From Fulvimarina sp040239565 (GTDB lineage Bacteria; Pseudomonadota; Alphaproteobacteria; Rhizobiales; Rhizobiaceae): a DNA stretch of 64,000 nt. A program made the translations under genes and the position numbers. The notes beneath the pieces are model-generated. The model saw only the letters and a program-made list of their open reading frames with translations. It did no database searches and was not told the DNA's origin. Of the stretch, positions 56,515-64,000 are shown piece by piece (position 1 is the first letter of the stretch; each line of letters opens with the position of its first letter). Location of the stretch: the NCBI RefSeq assembly GCF_040239565.1, contig NZ_JBEHWS010000003.1:1-64000 (forward strand), given 5' to 3'.

Positions 56515-57618
56515 TTGAAATCCCAGATCAAAGCGCGCGAGACCCACGTTATCGCGCCCAATTTCAAGCGGCGTCTCTCCGGCGTCACCTCAACGATCGT
56601 GCAGCTTCTGCCGTTACAGGCGAAGCGCTTAGCAATCGCCTCCATGGGGCCGGACGTTCTGCCGGAAGGCGTGCCGCGCCTTTCATGGTCCGCCCTCCCC
56701 GCGCTCTGGAAAAAGCCCAAGGGCAGGCCGTTCCGCATCTGGCACGCCCGCCGCAACACCGAAATGCTGCCCGGCATCATCATGCGCGATCTCCTGCGCA
56801 TGCCGCTCAAGCTCGTTTTCACATCGGCGGCACAGCGGCAGCACTCGGCTTATACCCGCTTTCTGATCAGTCGAATGGACCGCGTCATCGCCACATCGTC
56901 ACGAAGCGGGTCCTATCTCAAGGTTCCCCATCGGGTGATCATGCATGGCATCGATTGCGACAGCTTCACGCCCGGCGGACCGATGCCCGCTCTGGCACCC
57001 AATCTCGAACACCGGCTGAACGGCAAGAAGATCGTCGGCTGTTCCGGCCGCATCCGTCATCAAAAGGGCACCGACCTCTTCGTCGATGCCATGATCGAAG
57101 TTCTGCAGGACCGGCCCGACTGGGTCGGCGTCGCTACAGGGCGCACGACGAGCGAACACGCGGAGTTCGGAAAAGACTTGCAGAAGCGTATCGATCGCGC
57201 CGGCATGACGGACCGCATCCTTCTGGTCGGCGAGGTCGACGATATCGCACCCTGGTTCCGACGTTTCGATCTCTATGTAGCACCGCCGCGCAATGAGGGC
57301 TTCGGCCTCACTCCGCTAGAAGCCATGGCGAGCGGAACACCGGTGGTTGCGACCGATGCCGGAGCATTCCGCGAACTGATCGTCGAGGGAGAAACCGGGA
57401 CGGTGGTTGACAGCTTTTCGAGCGAGGCCATCGCGAAAGCCCTCGTCTCGTACATGGAAGACGACGCGAAGCGGAATGCGGCTTCGAAAGCCGCCCTCGC
57501 TCATGTCCGCGAGCATTTTCCACTCGAACGGGAAGCGGCGGAGATCGAGACCGTTTACGAAGAGCTCTGGTCCGGCGCGAACTCAGCCAAATCGACACGC
57601 GGTTCCCGGAATTCGTAG
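56515..57618 (+). CDS. lpsB: LPS core mannosyltransferase LpsB type (GT4)
   Basis: A 367-residue GT-B glycosyltransferase. It matches rhizobial LpsB along its length: VIAPNFKRRLSGVTSTIVQL, WHARRNTEMLPGIIMRDLLR, LVFTSAAQRQHSAYTRFLI, GCSGRIRHQKGTDLFVDAM and the donor-binding RNEGFGLTPLEAMASGTPVV. LpsB adds mannose to the inner LPS core on the cytoplasmic face. The start is unusual: the only candidate after an in-frame stop at 56452 is TTG at 56515, which gives about 10 residues before VIAPN, as in relatives. The last 64 bases overlap the convergent family-25 gene. Confidence 0.85.
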   Translation: MKSQIKARETHVIAPNFKRRLSGVTSTIVQLLPLQAKRLAIASMGPDVLPEGVPRLSWSALPALWKKPKGRPFRIWHARRNTEMLPGIIMRDLLRMPLKLVFTSAAQRQHSAYTRFLISRMDRVIATSSRSGSYLKVPHRVIMHGIDCDSFTPGGPMPALAPNLEHRLNGKKIVGCSGRIRHQKGTDLFVDAMIEVLQDRPDWVGVATGRTTSEHAEFGKDLQKRIDRAGMTDRILLVGEVDDIAPWFRRFDLYVAPPRNEGFGLTPLEAMASGTPVVATDAGAFRELIVEGETGTVVDSFSSEAIAKALVSYMEDDAKRNAASKAALAHVREHFPLEREAAEIETVYEELWSGANSAKSTRGSRNS

Positions 57619-58340
57619 AATGTCCCACGTCCCACATGCAGCGGGACCAGCCGCAGCTGGGTCAGTGTCCGACGCCAGCCGTAGATCCAGTTGTTCGCCG
57701 TTGGCGCGAGCCGGCCGCGTGGCTCGTGGATTTGCGTCGCCGTGGCGATGCCTGGATCTATTCCCTTGGCCGCCAGCACTTCGGCCTGAACGGCAAGAGC
57801 CGGTTCGACCTGAGTGATGTTCAGTCTCCCGCTGGCATAGAGAAAGGCATCGGCCGGTGCGGCAGAATGCTGGAGTGCTGCCAGCAGCTTCTCCGCACCT
57901 TCTGGTGATACAATATAAGCCGCCGAGCCTGCCTTATCCCGCGCAATGTAAGAGAGTTCCCCTTCGTTGCCATAGCGGTGAAAGAACTTGCGCCGCGCAT
58001 AATATTCCAGATTGATAAGATCGTACGGCGGCAATTCTCTGGCCAAGAACGAGGGCAGACGAGGAGACATCACGGCGTCATCCTCGAAGATTGCTAGGCG
58101 TTGATCCATCTCAACGGATCGTTGCCACAAGCTAGCATGCGAAAGAAGCAAAGCGACCTCGACGCGAGTTATCGGCCGCTCCCAGTTCCGCGACAACGTG
58201 TTGAAGCGCTCATCACTGAAATCATCGATTGATATTGCCTTGAAGCGGTTGAGCTTCAGGCCAAGCCGATCGGCCTGCCGCTCCATAAAGGCGCGCCGCT
58301 CTTTGGCTCGGTCGAGATTGATGTAGTGGGCCGAGATCAT
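57555..58340 (-). CDS. Glycosyltransferase family 25 protein
   Basis: A 261-residue protein of the family that includes LPS beta-galactosyltransferases. It begins with ISAHYINLDRAKERRAFMER, has the metal-binding acidic triad in LAIFEDDAVMSP near residue 85, and VEVALLLSHASLWQRSVE and AAYIVSPEGAEKLLAAL as further family blocks. It probably acts on LPS or another surface glycan, in line with the neighbouring lpsB. The two genes are convergent, and their 3' ends overlap by 64 bases. Confidence 0.85.
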   Translation of the reverse strand: MISAHYINLDRAKERRAFMERQADRLGLKLNRFKAISIDDFSDERFNTLSRNWERPITRVEVALLLSHASLWQRSVEMDQRLAIFEDDAVMSPRLPSFLARELPPYDLINLEYYARRKFFHRYGNEGELSYIARDKAGSAAYIVSPEGAEKLLAALQHSAAPADAFLYASGRLNITQVEPALAVQAEVLAAKGIDPGIATATQIHEPRGRLAPTANNWIYGWRRTLTQLRLVPLHVGRGTFYEFREPRVDLAEFAPDQSSS

Positions 58341-58346
58341 TTGAGC

Positions 58347-59819
58347 TTAGTCCTTCCAGGTCGCCGGGAAGAGCAGGATCAGGACCGTCACGAGTTCCAG
58401 GCGCCCGAGCAGCATCGTGATCGACAACACCCAAAGAGCGCCATCAGGCAGCGAGGAGAAATTGCCGGCCGGGCCGATGATCTGACCGAAACCGGGGCCG
58501 ACATTCGCAACCGCGGTCAGTGTGCCGGAAAAAGCCGTAATCAGGTCGAGCCCGTACATCGAGAGGACCACTGTGCCGAGCAGCAGCGTTCCGAAGAACA
58601 GGAAGAAATAGATCGTCACGGTCTGGATGCCGTCGGGCGCGATCTCGTTACTGCCGTAGCGCATGCGGATGACAGCATGCGGACGTACCAGCCGGCGGAA
58701 ATTGGCTTCGACGACCTGATAGAGGATGTAGAGTCGGTTTGCCTTGATGCCCCCCGTCGTCGAACCCGCGCAACCACCAAGAAAGGTCGCGAGGAAGAAC
58801 ACGCCGATCGCCGCGTTGGACCAGAGCGTGTAGTCCTCCGAGGCATATCCGGTTGTGGTGATGATCGAGACGAGATTGAAAGCCGAGGAAACCAGCGCCT
58901 CCTCGAAGGGCGTGCCATTGATCATCCGCCGGGAAATCGCGATCGTCAGACTGAGCACGAGACAGAGCGCGAGAAACACCTTGATCTGCGGGTCGCGCCA
59001 GAGCTGGAAGCGGCGCGGCAGGAAGGCGCGGATATAGATGATGAACGGCATCGCCCCAAGGATCATGAAGACTGTCGAGGCAACCAGAATCCGGTTGTCT
59101 TCGAAATAGCCCATCGAGGCGTCATGGGTGGAAAAGCCTGCTGTCGCGAGCGTCGTCATCGCGTGGTTGACGGCATCGAAGAAGCTCATGCCGAGACCTG
59201 TATAGACGACCGTGCACAATACGGTCAGCACGACATAAGCCGCGACGAGCCCGCCCGACAGCTGGTTGATGCGGGGCAGGACCTTATCCGACTTGTCGGA
59301 GCTTTCCATGTGGAACAGCGCCATGCCGCCGGTACGAAGCGTCGGCAGAATGAGCAGCGCCATGCCGATGATCCCGATACCGCCGAGCCATTGCAGCAGC
59401 GAGCGCCACATCAGGATGCCGCGCGGCAGGGCGTCGAGGCCTGAGATCACGGTCGAGCCGGTGGCGGTGATGCCCGACATGGATTCGAAAAACGCGCCCG
59501 CAAGCGTCAGGTTGAACGAGGCGACATAGAGAGGGATCGTGCCGACGACGGCGCCGAACACCCAGACGGACGTCACGATGAGAAAGCCCAGCCGCTGGGT
59601 AAACCGCGGTCGGTCTCCGCGCGTTGCAACAAAGATCAGCGCACAGATCATGCCGATCAGGGCGCTTGAGCCGACGAAGACCTTCCAGTCCTGATTACCG
59701 TCCGCGATATCGACGAGCGCAGGGATCAGCATGGCACCCGCGAGAGCCAGCCCGAAACTCGACGTCACATTGGCGATCGTCCTGAAAATGGTCGGCTCTC
59801 CCCAAGAACCACCCGCCAA
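58347..59819 (-). CDS. TrkH family potassium uptake protein, copy 1
   Basis: A potassium (or sodium-coupled) channel subunit of 480-490 residues with four M1-P-M2 repeats. The selectivity-filter regions are SGITATGSTVISG, ATAGFSTHDASMG, ITTTGYASEDYTLW and NVGPGFGQIIG. It normally needs the TrkA regulator, not found in the window. The start is unclear. Frame limits: TTG at 59819 with a poor ribosome site; no ATG is available. Conservation with copy 2 begins at IFRTIANVT, where ATT (59787-59789) has GGGGAG 8 bases upstream. It is 129 bases downstream of copy 2. Confidence 0.88.
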   Translation of the reverse strand: MAGGSWGEPTIFRTIANVTSSFGLALAGAMLIPALVDIADGNQDWKVFVGSSALIGMICALIFVATRGDRPRFTQRLGFLIVTSVWVFGAVVGTIPLYVASFNLTLAGAFFESMSGITATGSTVISGLDALPRGILMWRSLLQWLGGIGIIGMALLILPTLRTGGMALFHMESSDKSDKVLPRINQLSGGLVAAYVVLTVLCTVVYTGLGMSFFDAVNHAMTTLATAGFSTHDASMGYFEDNRILVASTVFMILGAMPFIIYIRAFLPRRFQLWRDPQIKVFLALCLVLSLTIAISRRMINGTPFEEALVSSAFNLVSIITTTGYASEDYTLWSNAAIGVFFLATFLGGCAGSTTGGIKANRLYILYQVVEANFRRLVRPHAVIRMRYGSNEIAPDGIQTVTIYFFLFFGTLLLGTVVLSMYGLDLITAFSGTLTAVANVGPGFGQIIGPAGNFSSLPDGALWVLSITMLLGRLELVTVLILLFPATWKD

Positions 59820-59948
59820 TGCTCGTCATGGCCGGTACAGGATCAGAACCCATCGGATACAGTCTGCGGAAAAGACCGGCAACGCCGGTAGACCTCGCAA
59901 GGCGGTGCATGTTGCCGGGCTGCATCCCTCTGCGCCCGCGCTTCGGGG

Positions 59949-61448
59949 TCAGTCCGTCCAGGTGGCCGGAAAGAAGAGGATCAGAACGGTCACGAGTTCC
60001 AACCGCCCGAGCAGCATCGTGGCGGAGAGGAACCAGAGAGCGCCATCCGGCAAGGAAGAGAAATTGCCGGCCGGGCCGATGATCTGGCCGAAGCCCGGTC
60101 CTACGTTCGCCAGGGCCGTCAGCGTTCCCGAAAAAGCGGTCTCGAAGTCGAGGCCGAACAAGCTGAGCACCATGGTTCCGACAAGCAGGGTACCGAAGAA
60201 CAGGAAGAAGAAGATCGTGACAGTCTGGATCCCCTCGGGCGGGATCGGGTTCGCCCCGTACTTCAACCGGATAACCGCATTGGGCCGAACCAGCCGCCGG
60301 AAATTGGCTCCGAGGAGCTTGGATAGAATATAGAGCCGGTTCGCCTTGATGCCGCCGGAGGTCGAACCAGCACAGCCGCCGAGAAACGTCGCGAAGATGA
60401 AGATACCCAGCGCTGCGTTGGACCACAGCGTATAGTCGTCCGAAGCATAGCCCGTCGTGGTGATGATCGAGACCAGATTGAAGGCCGACGAAACGAATGC
60501 TTCCTCGATTGAGCTGGCATTGTAGACCCGCCGCGTGATCGCGATCGACAGGCTCAGCACCACGCAGATGACGAGGAAGACGCCGATCTGCGGGTCGCTC
60601 CACAGCTGGAACCGGCGAGGCAGGAAGGCCCGGATATAGAGAACGAACGGAAGCGCTCCGAGCACCATGAAGATGGTCGCGACCGTCAGAATCCGGTCAT
60701 CTTCGAAGTAGCCCATCGAAAGGTCGTGGGTGGAGTAGCCGCCCGTCGAGAGCGTCGTCATGGCATGGTTCATCGCGTCGAAGAACGTCATGCCGAGCCC
60801 GGTATAGGCAATCGAGCAAAGCACCGTAAGAACGACGTAGGCGGCAACCAGACCACCCGAAAGCTGACCGACTCGCGGCAGAACCTTGTCCGACTTGTCG
60901 GAACTTTCCATGTGAAAAAGCGCCATTCCGCCGGTTCGAAGCGCCGGCAGGACGAGCAGCGCCATGCCGATGATGCCGATGCCGCCCAACCATTGCAGCA
61001 GCGAACGCCACATCAGAACGCCGCGCGGCATGGCGTCGAGACCCGACAGAACCGTCGACCCTGTCGTCGTCAGACCGGACATCGATTCGAAAAACGCGCC
61101 CGCATAGGTGACGTTGACCGACGAGATGTAGAGTGGAACGGCACCGATGATTGCGCCTACGACCCAGACGGAGGTGACGATCAGAAAGCCGAGACGCTGT
61201 GTAAAACGCGGGCGATCTCCCCGCGTTGCCGCCGAAATGAGAGCGCAGATGATTCCGATCAGGGCGCTCGATCCGATGAAGACCTTCCAGTCCTGATTAT
61301 GATCGGAAATATCGACCAAGGCGGGAATCACCATAGCGCCCGCAAGCGCTAAGCCGAAATTCGACGTGACGTGAGCAATCGTCCTGAAGATGTTGAATGC
61401 CCCCTGATATCGAGGCCGAACGGAAAACCTCGATTTTTTGCGCTGCAC
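59949..61448 (-). CDS. TrkH family potassium uptake protein, copy 2
   Basis: A tandem paralogue of the downstream trkH. The filter regions are SGLTTTGSTVLSG, STGGYSTHDLSMG, ITTTGYASDDYTLW and NVGPGFGQIIG. Copies align over nearly the whole length without gaps from IFRTIAHVT on. The start is uncertain: GTG 61448 has AAGGA 6 bases upstream and gives an extra basic stretch (QRKKSRFSVRPRYQ); ATC at 61389-61391 lies at the position where conservation begins and has AGGGGG 8 bases upstream. The open frame to 61586 overlaps the divergent trxB start region and is not believed. Confidence 0.88.
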   Translation of the reverse strand: MQRKKSRFSVRPRYQGAFNIFRTIAHVTSNFGLALAGAMVIPALVDISDHNQDWKVFIGSSALIGIICALISAATRGDRPRFTQRLGFLIVTSVWVVGAIIGAVPLYISSVNVTYAGAFFESMSGLTTTGSTVLSGLDAMPRGVLMWRSLLQWLGGIGIIGMALLVLPALRTGGMALFHMESSDKSDKVLPRVGQLSGGLVAAYVVLTVLCSIAYTGLGMTFFDAMNHAMTTLSTGGYSTHDLSMGYFEDDRILTVATIFMVLGALPFVLYIRAFLPRRFQLWSDPQIGVFLVICVVLSLSIAITRRVYNASSIEEAFVSSAFNLVSIITTTGYASDDYTLWSNAALGIFIFATFLGGCAGSTSGGIKANRLYILSKLLGANFRRLVRPNAVIRLKYGANPIPPEGIQTVTIFFFLFFGTLLVGTMVLSLFGLDFETAFSGTLTALANVGPGFGQIIGPAGNFSSLPDGALWFLSATMLLGRLELVTVLILFFPATWTD

Positions 61449-61604
61449 GCAAGTCCTTATAACGCGATGGATCGCCTCGCAACGCAGCTTCGACGTGAGT
61501 CCGTGTCTGCGCATGTTGCGAGGCCGGAATGTGTCACTTATTGAATGGTCAGTCGTAATCGACCATTTCACGGAAACACTCGTCACTCACCAAGAGAGCA
61601 CCCT

Positions 61605-62579
61605 ATGACCGAGCGGCATACGGAAGTCCTCATTCTGGGATCAGGTCCGGCAGGCTACACGGCAGCGATCTACGCCGCGCGTGCCATGCTCAAACCTTTG
61701 ATCATCTCGGGTCTGCAGGAAGGCGGACAGCTGACGATCACGTCGGATGTCGAGAATTATCCGGGCTATGCCGATCCGGTTCAGGGTCCCTGGATGATGG
61801 AGCAGATGAAGGCACAGGCCCTCAACGTCGGCTCCGAAATCGTCAACGATCTCATTGTGGATGCGGACTTCGAAAGCCGGCCCTTCCGGCTGACGGCCGA
61901 TTCGGGCACTGTCTACACCTGCGACGCGCTGATCATCGCGACGGGTGCCCAGGCGAAATGGCTCGGGCTCGAAAGCGAGGCGAAGTTCCAAGGCTATGGC
62001 GTTTCGGCCTGCGCGACCTGCGACGGCTTCTTCTACCGCGGCAAGGATGTCGTCGTGGTCGGCGGCGGCAACACGGCCGTCGAGGAGGCGCTCTATCTGT
62101 CGAACATCGCCAAAACGGTGACGCTGGTTCACCGCCGCGACGAGCTGCGCGCCGAACGCATCCTGCAGGAACGGCTGTTTGCGAGCGAGAACATCCACGT
62201 TCGCTGGAATGGTGCGATCGACGAGATCCTTGGTCAGGACAAGCCGATGCCGGGCGTCACTGGCGTGAGGATCAGGGATACCCATACAAACAAAACCGAA
62301 GAGCTTTCGGCCGATGGCGTTTTCATCGCAATCGGCCATGCGCCTGCGGTGGAATTGTTCGAAGGCAAGCTGAAGCAGAAGGCCTCGGGATATCTCTGGG
62401 TCGAACCGGGCACGGTGCGGACCTCGATCGAGGGTGTCTACGCGGCAGGCGATGTTGCCGACGACGTCTGGCGTCAGGCCGTCACAGCGGCAGGCATGGG
62501 TTGCATGGCGGCCCTTGACGCGGAACGCTGGCTACAGACCCGCGCGATCGAAAGCCAGAAGAAAGCCGCCGCCGAATAA
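61605..62579 (+). CDS. trxB: Thioredoxin reductase
   Basis: NADPH-dependent flavoenzyme that reduces thioredoxin. The 324-residue protein has the FAD loop ILGSGPAGYTAAIYAAR, the redox pair Cys136-Ala-Thr-Cys139 in VSACATCDGFFYRG, the NADPH loop VVVGGGNTAVEEALYL with HRRDELRAE, and the second FAD motif GVYAAGDVADDVWRQAVTAAG. ATG 61605 has AGAGAG upstream and fits MTERHTEVLILGSGP; 20 more codons are open. It is followed by the LysR gene after 78 bases, as in other Rhizobiales. Confidence 0.95.
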   Translation: MTERHTEVLILGSGPAGYTAAIYAARAMLKPLIISGLQEGGQLTITSDVENYPGYADPVQGPWMMEQMKAQALNVGSEIVNDLIVDADFESRPFRLTADSGTVYTCDALIIATGAQAKWLGLESEAKFQGYGVSACATCDGFFYRGKDVVVVGGGNTAVEEALYLSNIAKTVTLVHRRDELRAERILQERLFASENIHVRWNGAIDEILGQDKPMPGVTGVRIRDTHTNKTEELSADGVFIAIGHAPAVELFEGKLKQKASGYLWVEPGTVRTSIEGVYAAGDVADDVWRQAVTAAGMGCMAALDAERWLQTRAIESQKKAAAE

Positions 62580-62657
62580 TTTGCGTGAAATTTTCGGGCG
62601 ATGGATTATGTTGCAGTGCAGCAATCATGACGCCTATCGACAGAACGGACCACATCA

Positions 62658-63554
62658 ATGGCCCTTGACTGGGATAAGCTGCGCATTTTCCACGCCGCAG
62701 CAGAGGCCGGCTCCTTCACCCGAGCCTCGGAAAATCTCGGCCTGAGCCAGTCGGCGATCAGCCGACAGGTGGCCGCGCTCGAGAGCGAAGTCGGCGTACC
62801 GCTGTTTCATCGGCACGCGCGCGGCCTGATTCTTTCCGAACAGGGCGAAATGCTGTTCCAGACGGCGAACGATGTGCTTCAGCGCCTCGAAGCCGTGCGC
62901 ATGCAGCTGACAGAGACCAAGGAAAAACCGAGCGGCAAGCTGCGGGTGACAACGACGGTCGGCCTCGGTTCCGGCTGGCTGACGGAGCGTTCGAAGGAGT
63001 TTCTCGAACTCTATCCCGACATCGAACTCCAGCTCATGTTCGACAACGAGGAGATCGATCTCACCATGCGCCGGGCGGATGCGGCGATCCGGCTGCGGCA
63101 GCCGCAGCAGCCGGACCTGATCCAGCGCCGTCTGTTCACGGTGCATCTCCATGTCTACGCCGCGCCGAGCTATATCTCGCGCTTCGGCACTCCAGAGACG
63201 ATCGACGACCTCGATCAACACCGCATCATCACTTTCGGCGAACCGGCACCACCCTATCTTCGCAACCTCAATACGCTGGAAACGGTGGGTATCGAGAACG
63301 GTCCTCCGCGTTCGCCAATCCTGCAGATCAACAATCTGATCGCGATCCGCTCGGCAATCGAGAGCGGGATCGGCCTCGGGCTCTTGCCGGACTACATGAT
63401 CGACCAGCGCACCAAGCTGGTCCAGATCCTGCCTGAGATCGAGATGCCGACTTTCGACACCTATCTCTGCTATCCTGAAGAGCTCAGGAACTCCGCGAAA
63501 CTCAGGGTTTTCCGCGATTTCCTTATTTCCAAAGCACGGACCTGGGCTTTCTGA
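62658..63554 (+). CDS. LysR family transcriptional regulator, LsrB/VtlR type
   Basis: A 298-residue LysR protein. The N-terminal HTH (LRIFHAAAEAGSFTRASENL, LSQSAISRQVAALE) starts with MALDWDKL, the exact N-terminus of rhizobial LsrB and Brucella VtlR, and the trxB-lsrB neighbourhood agrees. VTTTVGLGSGWL starts the effector domain. LsrB controls LPS, redox and small RNA genes in symbionts and pathogens. In this protein only one cysteine is present (Cys271, in TYLCYPEEL); relatives have several. Orthology is likely but not proven, so no symbol is given. Confidence 0.9.
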   Translation: MALDWDKLRIFHAAAEAGSFTRASENLGLSQSAISRQVAALESEVGVPLFHRHARGLILSEQGEMLFQTANDVLQRLEAVRMQLTETKEKPSGKLRVTTTVGLGSGWLTERSKEFLELYPDIELQLMFDNEEIDLTMRRADAAIRLRQPQQPDLIQRRLFTVHLHVYAAPSYISRFGTPETIDDLDQHRIITFGEPAPPYLRNLNTLETVGIENGPPRSPILQINNLIAIRSAIESGIGLGLLPDYMIDQRTKLVQILPEIEMPTFDTYLCYPEELRNSAKLRVFRDFLISKARTWAF

Positions 63555-63609
63555 ACGGGCTCAGGCCACCTTCCAGGAACCCGCGTTATCCGTTGCGCGT
63601 CTCTCATCA

Positions 63610-64000
63610 ATGACATCCGATTATTTTCCGACGCTCGCGTCAGGGCCGGCAGCGCTCGACGAAAGCGGCCTTCCCAAGCGGATCGTCGCGATATCCGACA
63701 TTCACGGAATGGTTGGGCATTTCGATTACCTGATCAATCGCCTGAGCGAGATGTCGGCCTTGGAAGACTGCGCGTTTTACATTCTTGGCGACATGGTCGA
63801 TCGCGGGCCGGACAGCCGCGGCGTCATTGATCGGGTCGTCACTCTCATGGATCGCAGGCCGGGCTCACACACCTTTATCGGCAATCACGACATGTGGTTC
63901 CTCCAGTTCCTGAAGAACGAAATGGATGCCGAGGACCTCCAGGTTTGGCTGCCCCAGGGCGGGGCCGAAACGCTGGAGAGCTATGGCGTGCAGGAAGGCG
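63610..64000 (+). CDS. Calcineurin-like Ser/Thr phosphatase family protein (runs off right edge)
   Basis: At least 130 residues are visible from ATG 63610. The metallophosphoesterase motifs of the PPP family are complete so far: ISDIHGM (residues 28-34), LGDMVDRGPDS near 60 and IGNHDMWF near 92. This pattern matches bacterial PrpE/Ser-Thr phosphatase-like enzymes and diadenosine tetraphosphatases; substrate not determined. The ribosome site is weak. It follows the LysR gene by 55 bases and continues past 64000. Confidence 0.85.
   Translation, partial: MTSDYFPTLASGPAALDESGLPKRIVAISDIHGMVGHFDYLINRLSEMSALEDCAFYILGDMVDRGPDSRGVIDRVVTLMDRRPGSHTFIGNHDMWFLQFLKNEMDAEDLQVWLPQGGAETLESYGVQEG

Overview
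The window reads as core chromosome of an alphaproteobacterium of the order Hyphomicrobiales (Rhizobiales). It is GC-rich and densely coded. The grounds are gene order and protein type: ubiE-ubiB-coaBC-dut opposite mutM and an enoyl-CoA hydratase, dnaG next to rpoD, greA followed by an LpsB-type LPS core glycosyltransferase, and trxB followed by an LsrB/VtlR-type LysR regulator. I do not name a genus or species. No CRISPR array, prophage, integron or rRNA operon was seen. The only mobile DNA is the end of an IS110-family element cut by the left edge.

Layout. 1-0.1 kb: IS110 terminus with the first 15 codons of its transposase. 0.25-7.2 kb: glutaminase, a small secreted protein, a DUF502 membrane protein, an orphan molybdenum hydroxylase large subunit, cysteine synthase and a GGDEF diguanylate cyclase. 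7.2-13.6 kb: dut, coaBC, ubiB and ubiE (minus strand), mutM and enoyl-CoA hydratase (plus), then tRNA-Ala(CGC). 13.7-21.4 kb: MscS-type channel, GGDEF-EAL protein, MsbA-like ABC exporter, dapB, gpmA and a GNAT. 21.57-23.78 kb: a tandem glycine riboswitch, a DadA-type FAD oxidoreductase and a formaldehyde-activating-enzyme (Fae) homologue, closed by a strong terminator. This is the most interesting unit in the window. 23.8-33.6 kb: YihY/BrkB, a small Arg-rich secreted protein, SIMPL protein, SixA, the YcjX/YcjF pair, two small secreted proteins and mutS. 33.6-40.2 kb: GNAT, glutathionyl-hydroquinone reductase, Nudix, metallophosphoesterase, a second GGDEF-EAL protein and a membrane-anchored unknown. 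40.4-47.2 kb: leuA with a leucine leader peptide (four consecutive Leu codons), rpoD, dnaG and DUF1289. 47.5-56.4 kb: an unknown, lrgAB, yqeY, carA, a 50-residue ORF, an HTH regulator, carB and greA. 56.5-64 kb: lpsB, a family-25 glycosyltransferase, two tandem trkH genes, trxB, an lsrB-like regulator and a cut-off phosphoesterase.

How the genes connect. Most are housekeeping: pantothenate/CoA, ubiquinone, lysine (dapB), leucine, cysteine, pyrimidine/arginine (carAB), DNA repair (mutM, mutS), replication (dnaG) and transcription (rpoD, greA). Two amino-acid-sensing RNA devices are visible: the glycine riboswitch and the leucine attenuator. Three c-di-GMP enzymes occur within 33 kb. The glycine unit pairs an amine/amino-acid oxidase with a Fae-like protein whose conserved N-terminal histidine seems to be missing. 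This suggests, as inference only, a link between glycine or sarcosine catabolism and a one-carbon or aldehyde ligand.

Starts were moved downstream of the longest ORF where a Shine-Dalgarno sequence or the family N-terminus supported it.
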